From contig NZ_JBFEFI010000004.1 in the NCBI RefSeq assembly GCF_040717535.1, forward strand, positions 372,001 to 436,000: a stretch of 64,000 bases of DNA, read 5' to 3'. The DNA is from Thalassoglobus sp. JC818. GTDB taxonomy: Bacteria > Planctomycetota > Planctomycetia > Planctomycetales > Planctomycetaceae. This document shows, piece after piece, positions 56,112 to 64,000 of this stretch. Under the pieces are notes generated by a model. It made no database searches. It had not been told where the DNA came from and was given only the letters and a program-made list of their open reading frames with translations. Both the position numbers and the translations under genes were made by a program. How positions within the stretch are numbered: position 1 is the stretch's first letter; each line of letters begins with the position of its first letter.

Positions 56112-56984
56112 ATGAAGCTGGGGACTCTGAGGACGAATTCGGGGATTGTCGTCGTGGCTGTTGTTGAGTCCGAAGGCCAACAGCGATTTCTCCCACTGAC
56201 GCAAATTGACCCGTCCATTCCGAATTCCATGCGCGAGCTGTTGCAACAGGCAAACGGATTGGAGAAGTGTCGAGCTGCGCTCGAACGTGGGCTTCAAACC
56301 GAACTGAGCATCGACGGAACCTTGATGGCCCCCATCCCTGACCCGGGGAAAATCATCTGCATCGGCCTGAACTATCGCGACCATGCAGAAGAGTCGGGAA
56401 TGGCAATCCCGGAAGAACCGGTCTGCTTCAGCAAGTTTGGAAACTCCATCATCGGCCCCGGAGAAGCGATCCGGCTTCCGCGAGTCTCTTCACAAGTCGA
56501 CTACGAAGCGGAACTCGTCGTCGTGATTGGGAAGGCTGGCTATGAGATTCCGCAAGAGAAGGCATTTGAGCATGTCGCGGGCTATTGCAACGGCCACGAT
56601 GTCTCCGCTCGTGACTGGCAGATCGGAAAACCCGGAAAGCAATGGCTTCTCGGAAAAACTCCAGACACCTTTGCTCCGATTGGCCCGTGGTTGGTCGCTG
56701 CCGACGAAATCGAAGATCCGCACAACCTGGAACTTGCGTTGCGTTTGAATGGCGAACGCATGCAAACCGGGAACACTCGCGAGTTCATCTTCGGAATCGA
56801 TGAAGTCATTGCGTACATCTCACAGATCGTCACGCTTCAGCCCGGAGATATCATCTTCACCGGAACCCCGCCCGGAGTTGGCATGGGGCGCGATCCACAG
56901 GTTTGGCTGAAACCAGGTGACACGGTGGAAGTCGAAGTCTCAGGCCTAGGTGTCCTCTCAAACACTGTGATCGGCCCGCGATGA
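56112..56984 (+). CDS. Fumarylacetoacetate hydrolase-family enzyme
   Basis: A 290-residue FAH-fold hydrolase/decarboxylase. Motifs are CIGLNYRDHAEESGMAIPEEP, FSKFGNSIIGPGEAIRLP, DYEAELVVVIGK (metal-binding Glu pair), and DIIFTGTPPGVGMG near the C-terminus. This set fits the ureidoglycolate lyase/acylpyruvase/2-keto-deoxy-fuconate-type enzymes, which need Mg2+. Substrate cannot be told. A DUF2088 gene lies divergently to its left and cstA follows after 207 bases. Confidence 0.92.
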   Translation: MKLGTLRTNSGIVVVAVVESEGQQRFLPLTQIDPSIPNSMRELLQQANGLEKCRAALERGLQTELSIDGTLMAPIPDPGKIICIGLNYRDHAEESGMAIPEEPVCFSKFGNSIIGPGEAIRLPRVSSQVDYEAELVVVIGKAGYEIPQEKAFEHVAGYCNGHDVSARDWQIGKPGKQWLLGKTPDTFAPIGPWLVAADEIEDPHNLELALRLNGERMQTGNTREFIFGIDEVIAYISQIVTLQPGDIIFTGTPPGVGMGRDPQVWLKPGDTVEVEVSGLGVLSNTVIGPR

Positions 56985-57191
56985 CCGTTTAGCACGAGCG
57001 AGAGCACTTTCCGAAGAAAGCTTGCGACGACTGCCGAACCTGATCACTTGATCCAAGTTCGACCGCCACTTCGCAGCCATGGCGGAAGTCGCTTCAAGAT
57101 CGCATCACGCCTCGATTATGATTTACGACTATGATTCTCTGGCAGAAAAGTTGGGGACAAGCGTTCGAACGTCGTCAAGGATCTCTGTTCA

Positions 57192-59090
57192 ATGACAACA
57201 CTTCTGGTTGCAATCGGTTCGTTTTTCGGATTCATCGTTGCCTATCACACATACGGCCGATGGCTCTCTCAAAAGATCTTCGACCTTGACCCGAACGCCG
57301 ACGTTCCCAGCAAGCAGCTGCGGGATGATGTCGATTTCGTCCCGACGAAGAAGCAGATCATCTTCGGTCACCACTTCACCAGCATTGCTGGAACCGGCCC
57401 CATTGTCGGCCCGGCGATTGCCGTTTTCTGGGGTTGGCTGCCCGCATTGCTCTGGGTTGTTCTTGGTTCGATTTTCATTGGAGCCGTACATGACCTGGGA
57501 GCTTTGGTCGTGTCGATGAGAAATCGAGGGCAGACTGTCGGAGAAGTGGCAGGCCGATTGATCAATCGCCGGGCGCGTGTTCTTTTCCTACTGATTCTGT
57601 TCTTTGCCCTGACAATTGTGCTCGCAATCTTCGGTTTGGTGATCGCAAAAGTTTTCGACATGTATCCAGCTTCGGTCCTGTCGGTCTGGATCGCAATGCC
57701 GATTGCGATGGCGATTGGATACTGGGCCTACAAGCGAAACGGTGACCTGCTCATCCCATCGATCGCAGCCCTTCTCACGCTGTACGGAGCGATCTTCGTC
57801 GGCGTCGAGTACTTCCCAATTCAATTCGTTCAAGTTGCGGATTCGAGTAACGTTGAATTGAAAGTTGCCGAGACAACACTCCCGGTCGCACTCCCCCTGG
57901 TGAACCCCACGGTCGCCTGGACAGTGATTCTGATGGCGTATTGTTTCCTCGCCTCAGTCCTGCCTGTATGGCTCCTCTTGCAACCGCGCGACTATGTGAA
58001 CAGCCATCAACTCTTCGTCGCACTGATCTTATTGGTTGGCGGATTGTGCTTCGCTGGATTGACTGGTAAGGCAGACCTTGTTGCCAGCACCCCAGCAGTG
58101 GTCGCTAAAAGTGACCTCCCTGCCCATGCACCACCAATTTTCCCGTTCCTGTTCATCACAATTGCCTGCGGAGCGTGCAGCGGATTTCACTGTCTCGTCA
58201 GCAGCGGTACGAGCAGTAAACAAGTTGAAAACGAGAAAGATGCCCAATACGTCGCTTACGGATCGATGCTTCTGGAAGGAGCACTCGCTGTCCTCGTGAT
58301 TCTCGCCTGCACCGCTGGAGTCGGAATGGGCAAATTCACTCAGCTGGAAAACGGAACGTTTCAGCAGTCGATGGCCGCCGATAACACCCCGATCACCGGC
58401 AATTCCGCCTGGAAAGCTCGATACAATTCCGAGGGAGACTGGAAAAAATTTGGCCTCGCTGACACTGTCGGAGCGTTTGTGGAAGGAGGAGCAAATTTCC
58501 TCGCTGCGATCGGAATTCCACTGCGTTTCGGAATCGGAATCATCGCAACGCTCGTCGCTTGCTTCGCAGCCACAACCCTGGATTCCGCCACGCGACTACA
58601 AAGATATGTCATTCAGGAACTCGGCGCAACATTCTCCGTTCCGCCGCTACAAAACAAATTCGGAGCGACGGCCACAGCGGTCATGCTGGGACTCGCTGTT
58701 GCAATTCTCCCCGGACCAACAGGGGTTCCCGGAACCGGCGGACTGATACTTTGGCCGCTCTTCGGCGCAACCAATCAGTTACTGGCCGGGCTGGCTTTTA
58801 TGGTGCTGGTGTTCTATCTCTGGCGTCGCAGCAAGCCTGTCCTGTTTGCCGTGTTGCCCATGTTGATGATGCTTCTCATGCCAGCTTTGGCATTGGGATA
58901 CCAAATGTACGGCTGGTGGGGAAGCGGTGATTACCTGCTCGTTGGCTTCGGAACGGTCGTGCTCGGTCTTCAAGTATGGATGATTGTCGAAGGATTTCTG
59001 CTCTGGCCGAAAGTCAAAGGAGTCCTCGAGCCTCAGCTTCCTCCGCTCGCGAACACTGCACAACTGGCAACAGCTAGTGGCTCCAATTGA
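57192..59090 (+). CDS. cstA: Carbon starvation protein CstA family transporter
   Basis: A 632-residue membrane protein with some 15-16 predicted helices. Typical sequences are ASIAGTGPIVGPAIAV with HHFTSI before it, GAVHDLGALVVSMRNRGQTVGE, and SGFHCLVSSGTSSKQ. CstA and BtsT proteins import pyruvate (and peptides under carbon starvation) with protons. Length is shorter than the 700-residue E. coli proteins; the reduced C-terminal region is common outside enterobacteria. Regulation cannot be read. The ABC-2 permease follows after 48 bases. Confidence 0.94.
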   Translation: MTTLLVAIGSFFGFIVAYHTYGRWLSQKIFDLDPNADVPSKQLRDDVDFVPTKKQIIFGHHFTSIAGTGPIVGPAIAVFWGWLPALLWVVLGSIFIGAVHDLGALVVSMRNRGQTVGEVAGRLINRRARVLFLLILFFALTIVLAIFGLVIAKVFDMYPASVLSVWIAMPIAMAIGYWAYKRNGDLLIPSIAALLTLYGAIFVGVEYFPIQFVQVADSSNVELKVAETTLPVALPLVNPTVAWTVILMAYCFLASVLPVWLLLQPRDYVNSHQLFVALILLVGGLCFAGLTGKADLVASTPAVVAKSDLPAHAPPIFPFLFITIACGACSGFHCLVSSGTSSKQVENEKDAQYVAYGSMLLEGALAVLVILACTAGVGMGKFTQLENGTFQQSMAADNTPITGNSAWKARYNSEGDWKKFGLADTVGAFVEGGANFLAAIGIPLRFGIGIIATLVACFAATTLDSATRLQRYVIQELGATFSVPPLQNKFGATATAVMLGLAVAILPGPTGVPGTGGLILWPLFGATNQLLAGLAFMVLVFYLWRRSKPVLFAVLPMLMMLLMPALALGYQMYGWWGSGDYLLVGFGTVVLGLQVWMIVEGFLLWPKVKGVLEPQLPPLANTAQLATASGSN

Positions 59091-59138
59091 TAAATTACTC
59101 CCTGACGTTTTTTGAACGATCGAGTTTCAACTTCTGCT

Positions 59139-59987
59139 ATGACCGACGACAGTTCACCTTCTCAACAGACATTTCGCCCGAACTATCTCGCGGTCTGGGG
59201 AATGTTCTTCCGGAACTCGCTGATTCGCGAAATGACCTTTCGCAGCAATTTCGTCATTGAGTTGGTGACTCGTGCGTTCTGGTTCTCAGCCCAACTCGTC
59301 TTGTTCGATCTCATTTATCGTCACGTGCCGACGATTCAGGACTGGTCGCGAGAAGAGTACTTCGCGTTTATGGCGACTGGAATGCTGATCAACGCTCTCG
59401 TCGAGGCGTTTTTCATGCCAAATTGTGCGAATTTCAGCGAACTGATTCGCACCGGTGACCTTGATTTTGCCTTGCTCAAACCGATCGACACGCAGTTTCT
59501 GATCTCGTTTGAGAAGGTCAACTTCGCGATGATCAATCAGGTGCTCCTTGCGGTGGCACTTCTCTGGTATTCAATTTCGCGGACTGGGATTGAACTCTCG
59601 ATCGGTCGCGTGATCACTTACCTGATGCTGATTCTGGTCGGTGTTGCCTTCTTCTACAGCTTGATGATTGCGCTGGCGAGCACTTCCGTCTGGTTTGGAC
59701 GCAATCAGGGACTTTACGATTTCTGGTTTTACATCACGATCTTCGCCCGCTACCCGCAAGGTTTCTACAAGCAGTCTTTCGGTGGAGAAATGCTGTGGTT
59801 CGGCTTCTCATTCATTGTCCCGATCCTGCTCGTCGTAACTGTTCCATCACGTTTTCTGTTGCGGAAAGCCCTCGATCCAAATTGGACTGTCCTCGTGATC
59901 GCTCCCCTATCGACTCTCGTGATGGTCTTGATCTCGCGACGAATTTTCCAATGGTCTTTGTCAAATTACCGCAGCGCCAGCAGCTAG
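59139..59987 (+). CDS. ABC-2-type permease (DUF990 family)
   Basis: A 282-residue permease with six predicted helices. The start [27 protein letters not shown] is typical of the ABC2_membrane_6/DUF990 family, usually encoded as one of two permeases with an ATPase. Here neither the ATPase nor a second permease is adjacent; the left neighbour is cstA and the right neighbour queG. It may work with an ATPase elsewhere. ATG 59139 is preferred over TTG 59112. Confidence 0.83.
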   Translation: MTDDSSPSQQTFRPNYLAVWGMFFRNSLIREMTFRSNFVIELVTRAFWFSAQLVLFDLIYRHVPTIQDWSREEYFAFMATGMLINALVEAFFMPNCANFSELIRTGDLDFALLKPIDTQFLISFEKVNFAMINQVLLAVALLWYSISRTGIELSIGRVITYLMLILVGVAFFYSLMIALASTSVWFGRNQGLYDFWFYITIFARYPQGFYKQSFGGEMLWFGFSFIVPILLVVTVPSRFLLRKALDPNWTVLVIAPLSTLVMVLISRRIFQWSLSNYRSASS

Positions 59988-60131
59988 AGCACCCTCACCT
60001 GTTGACCACTCTGATGGACTTTCAGCCCACGCCTGAACTCTCCTGTCCGACTGCAACGAGAAGTTGGCCTCTCGTAACTCACTCGCCGGAAGCCGAACCG
60101 GCGAAGTCTCATTCAAGGGCGGCATGACGAG

Positions 60132-61259
60132 ATGATCGAGTCAGGTGAGCTCTCCAACAAGGTCCGCGAAACCGCTCGGGAACTTGGTTTTCCGCTTGTG
60201 GGGATTGCACCGGCAGCTCGTCCAGACACACTCGAATTCTTCAAGAGGTGGATTGATTCCGGTTTTCACGGCGAAATGGGGTACATGCAGCGGCGAGAGT
60301 CTGCCTATGAACACCCGTCGAACGTGCTCCAAAGCGTGAAGTCGATCATCACTGTCGCAGCGACATATGGCAGCGAGGGCTCAGGCCAGCAAACAATCGG
60401 TCGAGTTGCGAAGTACGCCCAATCTCGAAGCGATTACCATGATGTGCTGCGGATCATGCTGAAGCCGCTCCAATCGATGATTCACGAATCAACCCCCGGA
60501 GCGAAGACTCGAATCGTCGTCGACACCGCCCCGCTTCTTGAGCGTGACTTTGCAAAGCTCGCGGGTCTCGGGTGGTTTGGGAAGAACACGCTCCTCATCA
60601 ACAAGCACATCGGCAGCTTCTTTTTTCTCGCTGCTCTCCTGACAAATGTTGAACTCGAACCTGACCCGCCACACTTGAATTCTCACTGCGGAACGTGCAC
60701 CCGCTGCCTGGAAGCATGCCCGACGGACGCATTCACCGACGCTTATTCACTCGATGCCCGGAAATGCATTTCTTACCTGACGATTGAACTTCGCGACCGC
60801 CCGATCCCGCTGGAACTTCGATCGGGGATGGGGGACTGGCTCTTCGGCTGCGACGTCTGTCAGGATGTCTGTCCATGGAATCGAAAATCGAGTGAGGCCG
60901 ACATCCCGGAGTTCCGAGATACCATACAATCTGATCGAAGGGCAGCCCACTTCCTCGAAGTTGACGAAGAACAGTTTCAGGCTGAATTCGGGGACACGCC
61001 ATTCTCTCGTCCGGGCCGAGTCGGGATGGCGAGGAATGCTGCGATCGTCCTTGGAAACACCGGGAACACCGTATCTGAAGACGTCCTGATACGCGGATTG
61101 AGAGACCATTCTCCGATCGTGCGGGAAGCATGTGCCTGGGCGCTTGCGAAAATTGGAACAGTCAAATCGATCGCAGCACTTCAACTCCATGAACGAGAAG
61201 AAACCGACGAAATCGTTCAGTCTGCGATCATAAATTTCCTGAGGGAATCGCATGGTTGA
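60132..61259 (+). CDS. queG: Epoxyqueuosine reductase
   Basis: Last step of queuosine synthesis on tRNA: reduces epoxyqueuosine with cobalamin and two [4Fe-4S] clusters. The 375-residue product has GEMGYMQRRESAYEHP, VDTAPLLERDFAKLAGLGWFGKNT, split here as VDTAPLLERDFAKLAG and LGWFGKNT, the first cluster CGTCTRCLEACPTDAF, the second CDVCQDVCPWNRK and a C-terminal HEAT-like repeat with DHSPIVREACAWALAKIG. Length equals E. coli QueG (379). Other queuosine genes are not in the window. Confidence 0.96.
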   Translation: MIESGELSNKVRETARELGFPLVGIAPAARPDTLEFFKRWIDSGFHGEMGYMQRRESAYEHPSNVLQSVKSIITVAATYGSEGSGQQTIGRVAKYAQSRSDYHDVLRIMLKPLQSMIHESTPGAKTRIVVDTAPLLERDFAKLAGLGWFGKNTLLINKHIGSFFFLAALLTNVELEPDPPHLNSHCGTCTRCLEACPTDAFTDAYSLDARKCISYLTIELRDRPIPLELRSGMGDWLFGCDVCQDVCPWNRKSSEADIPEFRDTIQSDRRAAHFLEVDEEQFQAEFGDTPFSRPGRVGMARNAAIVLGNTGNTVSEDVLIRGLRDHSPIVREACAWALAKIGTVKSIAALQLHEREETDEIVQSAIINFLRESHG

Positions 61260-61458
61260 AGCGATTTTTCAGCCACTTCCCATGGTCAGGAAGACCAATT
61301 TCCGAACGTTTCCTTCTTCTGAGAAATCACTTACATCCGAACATCCATCGGTTGCTGGTTTTAGAACGACATGACATGATTGGCGCTTTATGGAGTCGAC
61401 CCTCCTCGTAGCTGGTCGCGCTCGTACATTCACGATCAACTCTTCAGCTCTCCAGATC

Positions 61459-62559
61459 ATGTCGGACGAAAAAAAGAAGCTCACCACAGCAGAGATTCTG
61501 GCACTCGCTCGCAAACAAAAGAGCGAAGGTGGTTCTGCAGACGCTCCTGCCTCAGACGCAGAAGCCTCCGCCGAGTCATCTCCAGCCAGCTCTGAATCCA
61601 AGCCTGCAGCAGCGCCAAAGTCGACAGCAGACATCCTTGCTGCGGCTCGTGCTCAAGGTGGAGGCAAGAAGGAGTCAGAAGAGAGTGCCAAGCCGGCCGC
61701 TCCCAAATCGACTGCCGATATCCTCGCTGCAGCACGAAAACAGGGTGGCGGAAAAGCTGCCGCTCCTGCCGGTGGAGCTCCGAAATCAACAGCGGACATC
61801 CTCGCAGCAGCCCGTGCCCAGAAGGGTGGATCAGGAGGCGCAGCAGCGACTCCCGCCAAAGCAGCTCCGAAGGCGAAAGCTCCTGCCAAGCCGACAGAAG
61901 CTGGCGATCGCCCTGCTCTGAAAGACATGGTGGCGGCAGTTGCCGAAGCCAAAAAATCCGGAGCCCCGGTCAAACCGAAGGTCGATCCTTCAAAGCCAGC
62001 TGCTGGAAAGCCAAAACTTCCCAAGAAGGCAGAAACGACGACGCGTCGTGGATTCTGGGGAATCTTTGCAGCGGTGGCGATTACACCCTTCATGTTCGCA
62101 TGGGCGTCCGTTTCAGCCATCGCAGGCCTTTGGGCCCTTGGCGTGGCTCGATTCATGATGCCGAACATGGTGCTTGAATTGCCTTCGCGATTCAAAGTCG
62201 GTCCAAAATCTGACTTCCCACCAGGAACGGTCTCCGAGAAGTTCAAAGCGAGCCGTGGTATCTGGATCGTCAATACAGATCAATATGACGGTCGCGGGAT
62301 GATTTATGCTCTCGCGTCAGTCTGCACGCATCTCGGATGCACACCAAACTGGCTCGAGGGAGAGCAGAAGTTCAAGTGTCCTTGCCATGGTTCTGGATTC
62401 TACATCACCGGAATCAACTTTGAGGGCCCAGCTCCAAGGCCTCTCGAACGCGTCGGGATTGCAGTCGCTCCTGATGGTCTGCTCGAGGTGGACAAGAGTG
62501 TGAAGTTTCAGGAAGAACTCGGACAGTGGGTTGACCCCAAGTCCTTCGAATTGGCTTAG
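61459..62559 (+). CDS. Rieske [2Fe-2S] protein with N-terminal repeat arm
   Basis: A 366-residue electron carrier in quinol:cytochrome c oxidoreductase. Cluster ligands are Cys289/His291 (CTHLGC) and Cys307/His310 (CPCHGSGF), with Cys294 and Cys309 for the disulfide. One membrane helix (about 199-231) precedes the domain. Before it, residues 8-130 hold four copies of a helical unit (TTAEILALARKQ, then STADILAAARAQ, STADILAAARKQ and STADILAAARAQ) in an Ala/Lys/Pro-rich arm on the cytoplasmic side. Rieske proteins usually have about 190-200 residues. ATG 61459 fits the repeat start; the frame is open from 61390. Cytochrome b follows. Confidence 0.95.
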   Translation: MSDEKKKLTTAEILALARKQKSEGGSADAPASDAEASAESSPASSESKPAAAPKSTADILAAARAQGGGKKESEESAKPAAPKSTADILAAARKQGGGKAAAPAGGAPKSTADILAAARAQKGGSGGAAATPAKAAPKAKAPAKPTEAGDRPALKDMVAAVAEAKKSGAPVKPKVDPSKPAAGKPKLPKKAETTTRRGFWGIFAAVAITPFMFAWASVSAIAGLWALGVARFMMPNMVLELPSRFKVGPKSDFPPGTVSEKFKASRGIWIVNTDQYDGRGMIYALASVCTHLGCTPNWLEGEQKFKCPCHGSGFYITGINFEGPAPRPLERVGIAVAPDGLLEVDKSVKFQEELGQWVDPKSFELA

Positions 62560-62621
62560 TGTCGGGCGTGCAGTTGTGCGCGCTATTTCCTCACGGTTGA
62601 TGGTCCTCACCGGGTACTGGT

Positions 62622-63395
62622 ATGTCGGTTACGGAATACATTCGGAAGTCACAGATCTGGCGAAGCATCTTTCGCCACCCTGCTCCGTATGATCGCAGAA
62701 ATCGTGCGGTCGTCGTCTTGACGAACTTCTTTCTGCACTTGCATCCCGTGTCAGCGAAAAAAGGCGGAATCGCTCTTTCGTACACGTGGTGTATGGGCGG
62801 AATCACATTCTTCCTGTTCCTGGTTGAAGCACTCACCGGAGTGCTGTTGATGTTTTACTATCGCCCAACTCTGGAATGGGCCTTCACCGATATTCGAGCA
62901 CTCCGAGACGTGAACACGCTCGGAATCATGCGAGAGATTCACCGGTGGGGGGCTCACGCGATGGTGATCACCGTCTGGCTCCACATGTATCGAGTCTTCC
63001 TGACGGGAAGTTATAAACCTCCGCGGGAATTTAACTGGGTGATCGGGGTCCTCCTGCTTGTGTTGACCCTGTTGCTCTCCTTTACCGGATACCTGCTCCC
63101 TTGGGATCAGTTGGCCATTTGGGCCATCACCGTGGGTTCCAACATGGCACGTGCCACTCCATTCCTCGGGCATGAAGGTCCGGGTTTCCAGCTCTTGAAT
63201 GTTGGTGGTTTCGATCTGATTACAAACGCCAGTGATGCTCGCTTCCTGTTGCTGGGAGCACGAACCGTTGGCGAAGAAACACTGAATCGTTTTTACATTC
63301 TGCACTGCGTCGCTATTCCCATTGTCGTGTCTGGCCTGATCGCCATTCACTTCTGGAGGGTTCGTAAGGACGGTGGAATCAGTCAGCCTCTTTAA
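62622..63395 (+). CDS. Cytochrome b, N-terminal (b6-type) subunit
   Basis: A 257-residue four-helix membrane subunit binding two haems b, the quinol-oxidising partner of the Rieske protein. Haem ligands are His107 and His121 (14 apart), and His228 and His243 (15 apart), as in cytochrome b6. The PWDQ motif at 160-163 is in the quinol site. At 257 residues it is the b6-like half; the subunit IV half may be the next gene or lie further on. The operon order Rieske - cytochrome b is typical of planctomycete and other b6c-type complexes. Confidence 0.96.
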   Translation: MSVTEYIRKSQIWRSIFRHPAPYDRRNRAVVVLTNFFLHLHPVSAKKGGIALSYTWCMGGITFFLFLVEALTGVLLMFYYRPTLEWAFTDIRALRDVNTLGIMREIHRWGAHAMVITVWLHMYRVFLTGSYKPPREFNWVIGVLLLVLTLLLSFTGYLLPWDQLAIWAITVGSNMARATPFLGHEGPGFQLLNVGGFDLITNASDARFLLLGARTVGEETLNRFYILHCVAIPIVVSGLIAIHFWRVRKDGGISQPL

Positions 63396-63452
63396 GTGGT
63401 CTGTCAAAATCGGGATTTTTGAGCCCTTTATTGTTTGTGGTGACTGGGAACT

Positions 63453-64000
63453 ATGGAACCTCATCCTGACTTAACAATTAGTGTGATTCGTGGCCTTGGC
63501 TGGCTGTACTTGCTGATGTCGTTACTGAACATCTGCTGGACATTCCGCAGCCATAAGCGTGATGGCTACTACAATCGCATGTTCGGAATCGACCATCTCC
63601 CAAAATCGATGTTTTGGGCGATCTACTCCGCTTTGCTGTTGGTTTTGGCGGCCGTTCACCTTGTCTTTTCGGCCAATGCGTCGTCATTCCTGTTGCGACT
63701 TCCGTTGTGGTTTAAAAACGCAGCAGACATGGTGATCGCTAACCCGATCAGCTTCTTCTGTCTATCGATCGTGATTTTCATCGCGATTGTCGCCCTCCGA
63801 AAATGGTGGGTCCAACCGACGGTTGCCTGGATTCTCTTCAACCTGAGCGTCCTGTTCCTGGCTGTCAGTATGACCGACTACGACTTCCGACAGATCGTCG
63901 GCAAACCGGACAACGTTCCGATTGTCGGGATGCTTTATCTCGTCGGATTCACCACTTGGCTGTACTTCTACAAAGCCAACGACAACGACGAACGAATTGC
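63453..64000 (+). CDS. Membrane subunit of the cytochrome bc operon, 5' end only
   Basis: Opens at ATG 63453 and runs off the right edge: 182 codons, no stop. The protein starts MEPHPDLTISVIRGLGWLYL and has about five predicted helices separated by short loops, including RSHKRDGYYNRMFG. It follows cytochrome b after 57 bases on the same strand, so it should belong to the same complex. It does not show the PEWY-type motif of subunit IV in the visible part and is not assigned to a family. Confidence 0.75.
   Translation, partial: MEPHPDLTISVIRGLGWLYLLMSLLNICWTFRSHKRDGYYNRMFGIDHLPKSMFWAIYSALLLVLAAVHLVFSANASSFLLRLPLWFKNAADMVIANPISFFCLSIVIFIAIVALRKWWVQPTVAWILFNLSVLFLAVSMTDYDFRQIVGKPDNVPIVGMLYLVGFTTWLYFYKANDNDERI

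Overview
The window looks like chromosomal DNA of a planctomycete, probably in or near the family Planctomycetaceae. The evidence is gene content: a DUF1559 prepilin-like protein with the [16 protein letters not shown] leader and a terminal H-P-G-G-A-H motif, a formylglycine sulfatase with its radical SAM maturase, an arylsulfotransferase, a Tat-exported Gfo/Idh/MocA oxidoreductase, a GntP permease with a large soluble insertion, a secreted prenyltransferase-repeat protein and a Rieske protein with an Ala/Lys/Pro-rich repeat arm. There is no transposase, integrase, CRISPR array or rRNA. One tRNA (Leu, UAG) was found.

Layout. 1-16 kb is mainly housekeeping: the 5' end of a DUF255 thioredoxin-domain lipoprotein, an ABC exporter, GntP, a PP2C phosphatase, alanine dehydrogenase, an RraA-like protein, a DUF1559 protein, a coupled pair (TiaS-like IDDTD protein plus membrane protein), a cyclic-nucleotide-binding protein, glutamate dehydrogenase, a membrane TPR protein and MogA. 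16-32 kb is accessory: a secreted gluzincin-like peptidase, two CACCGGTG palindromes, three toxin/effector-like genes (an ADP-ribosyl-cyclase-like NADase candidate, an HNH-like nuclease candidate, an effector-like protein with an SGHYKP motif), a uracil-DNA-glycosylase-fold candidate, a MacB-like ABC pair, a Tdi1/DUF1851 immunity-like protein, two small unknowns and a membrane-anchored STAND NTPase with a 114-bp-periodic TPR array.

32-44 kb holds surface and envelope genes, then a six-gene set with a Cys-rich secreted protein, a His-rich lipoprotein, a HlyD adaptor, one ATPase and two different FtsX-type permeases, which reads as a tripartite exporter possibly concerned with metal. 44-56 kb has AhpD, LeuC, the sulfatase, tRNA-Leu, the sulfatase maturase and oxidoreductase/racemase-type enzymes. 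56-64 kb has an FAH-family enzyme, CstA, an orphan ABC-2 permease, QueG, and the start of a quinol:cytochrome c oxidoreductase operon (Rieske, cytochrome b, a membrane protein running off the end).

The most unusual material is the 17.8-31.3 kb accessory block. It combines domains typical of polymorphic toxins and immunity proteins with a STAND ATPase, but shows no secretion machinery. Other points of interest are a short palindrome carrying the stop codons of two unrelated genes, a bacterial TiaS-like protein coupled to a membrane protein, and the dual-permease exporter. All functional names rest on recognised motifs read by eye; no database search was run.
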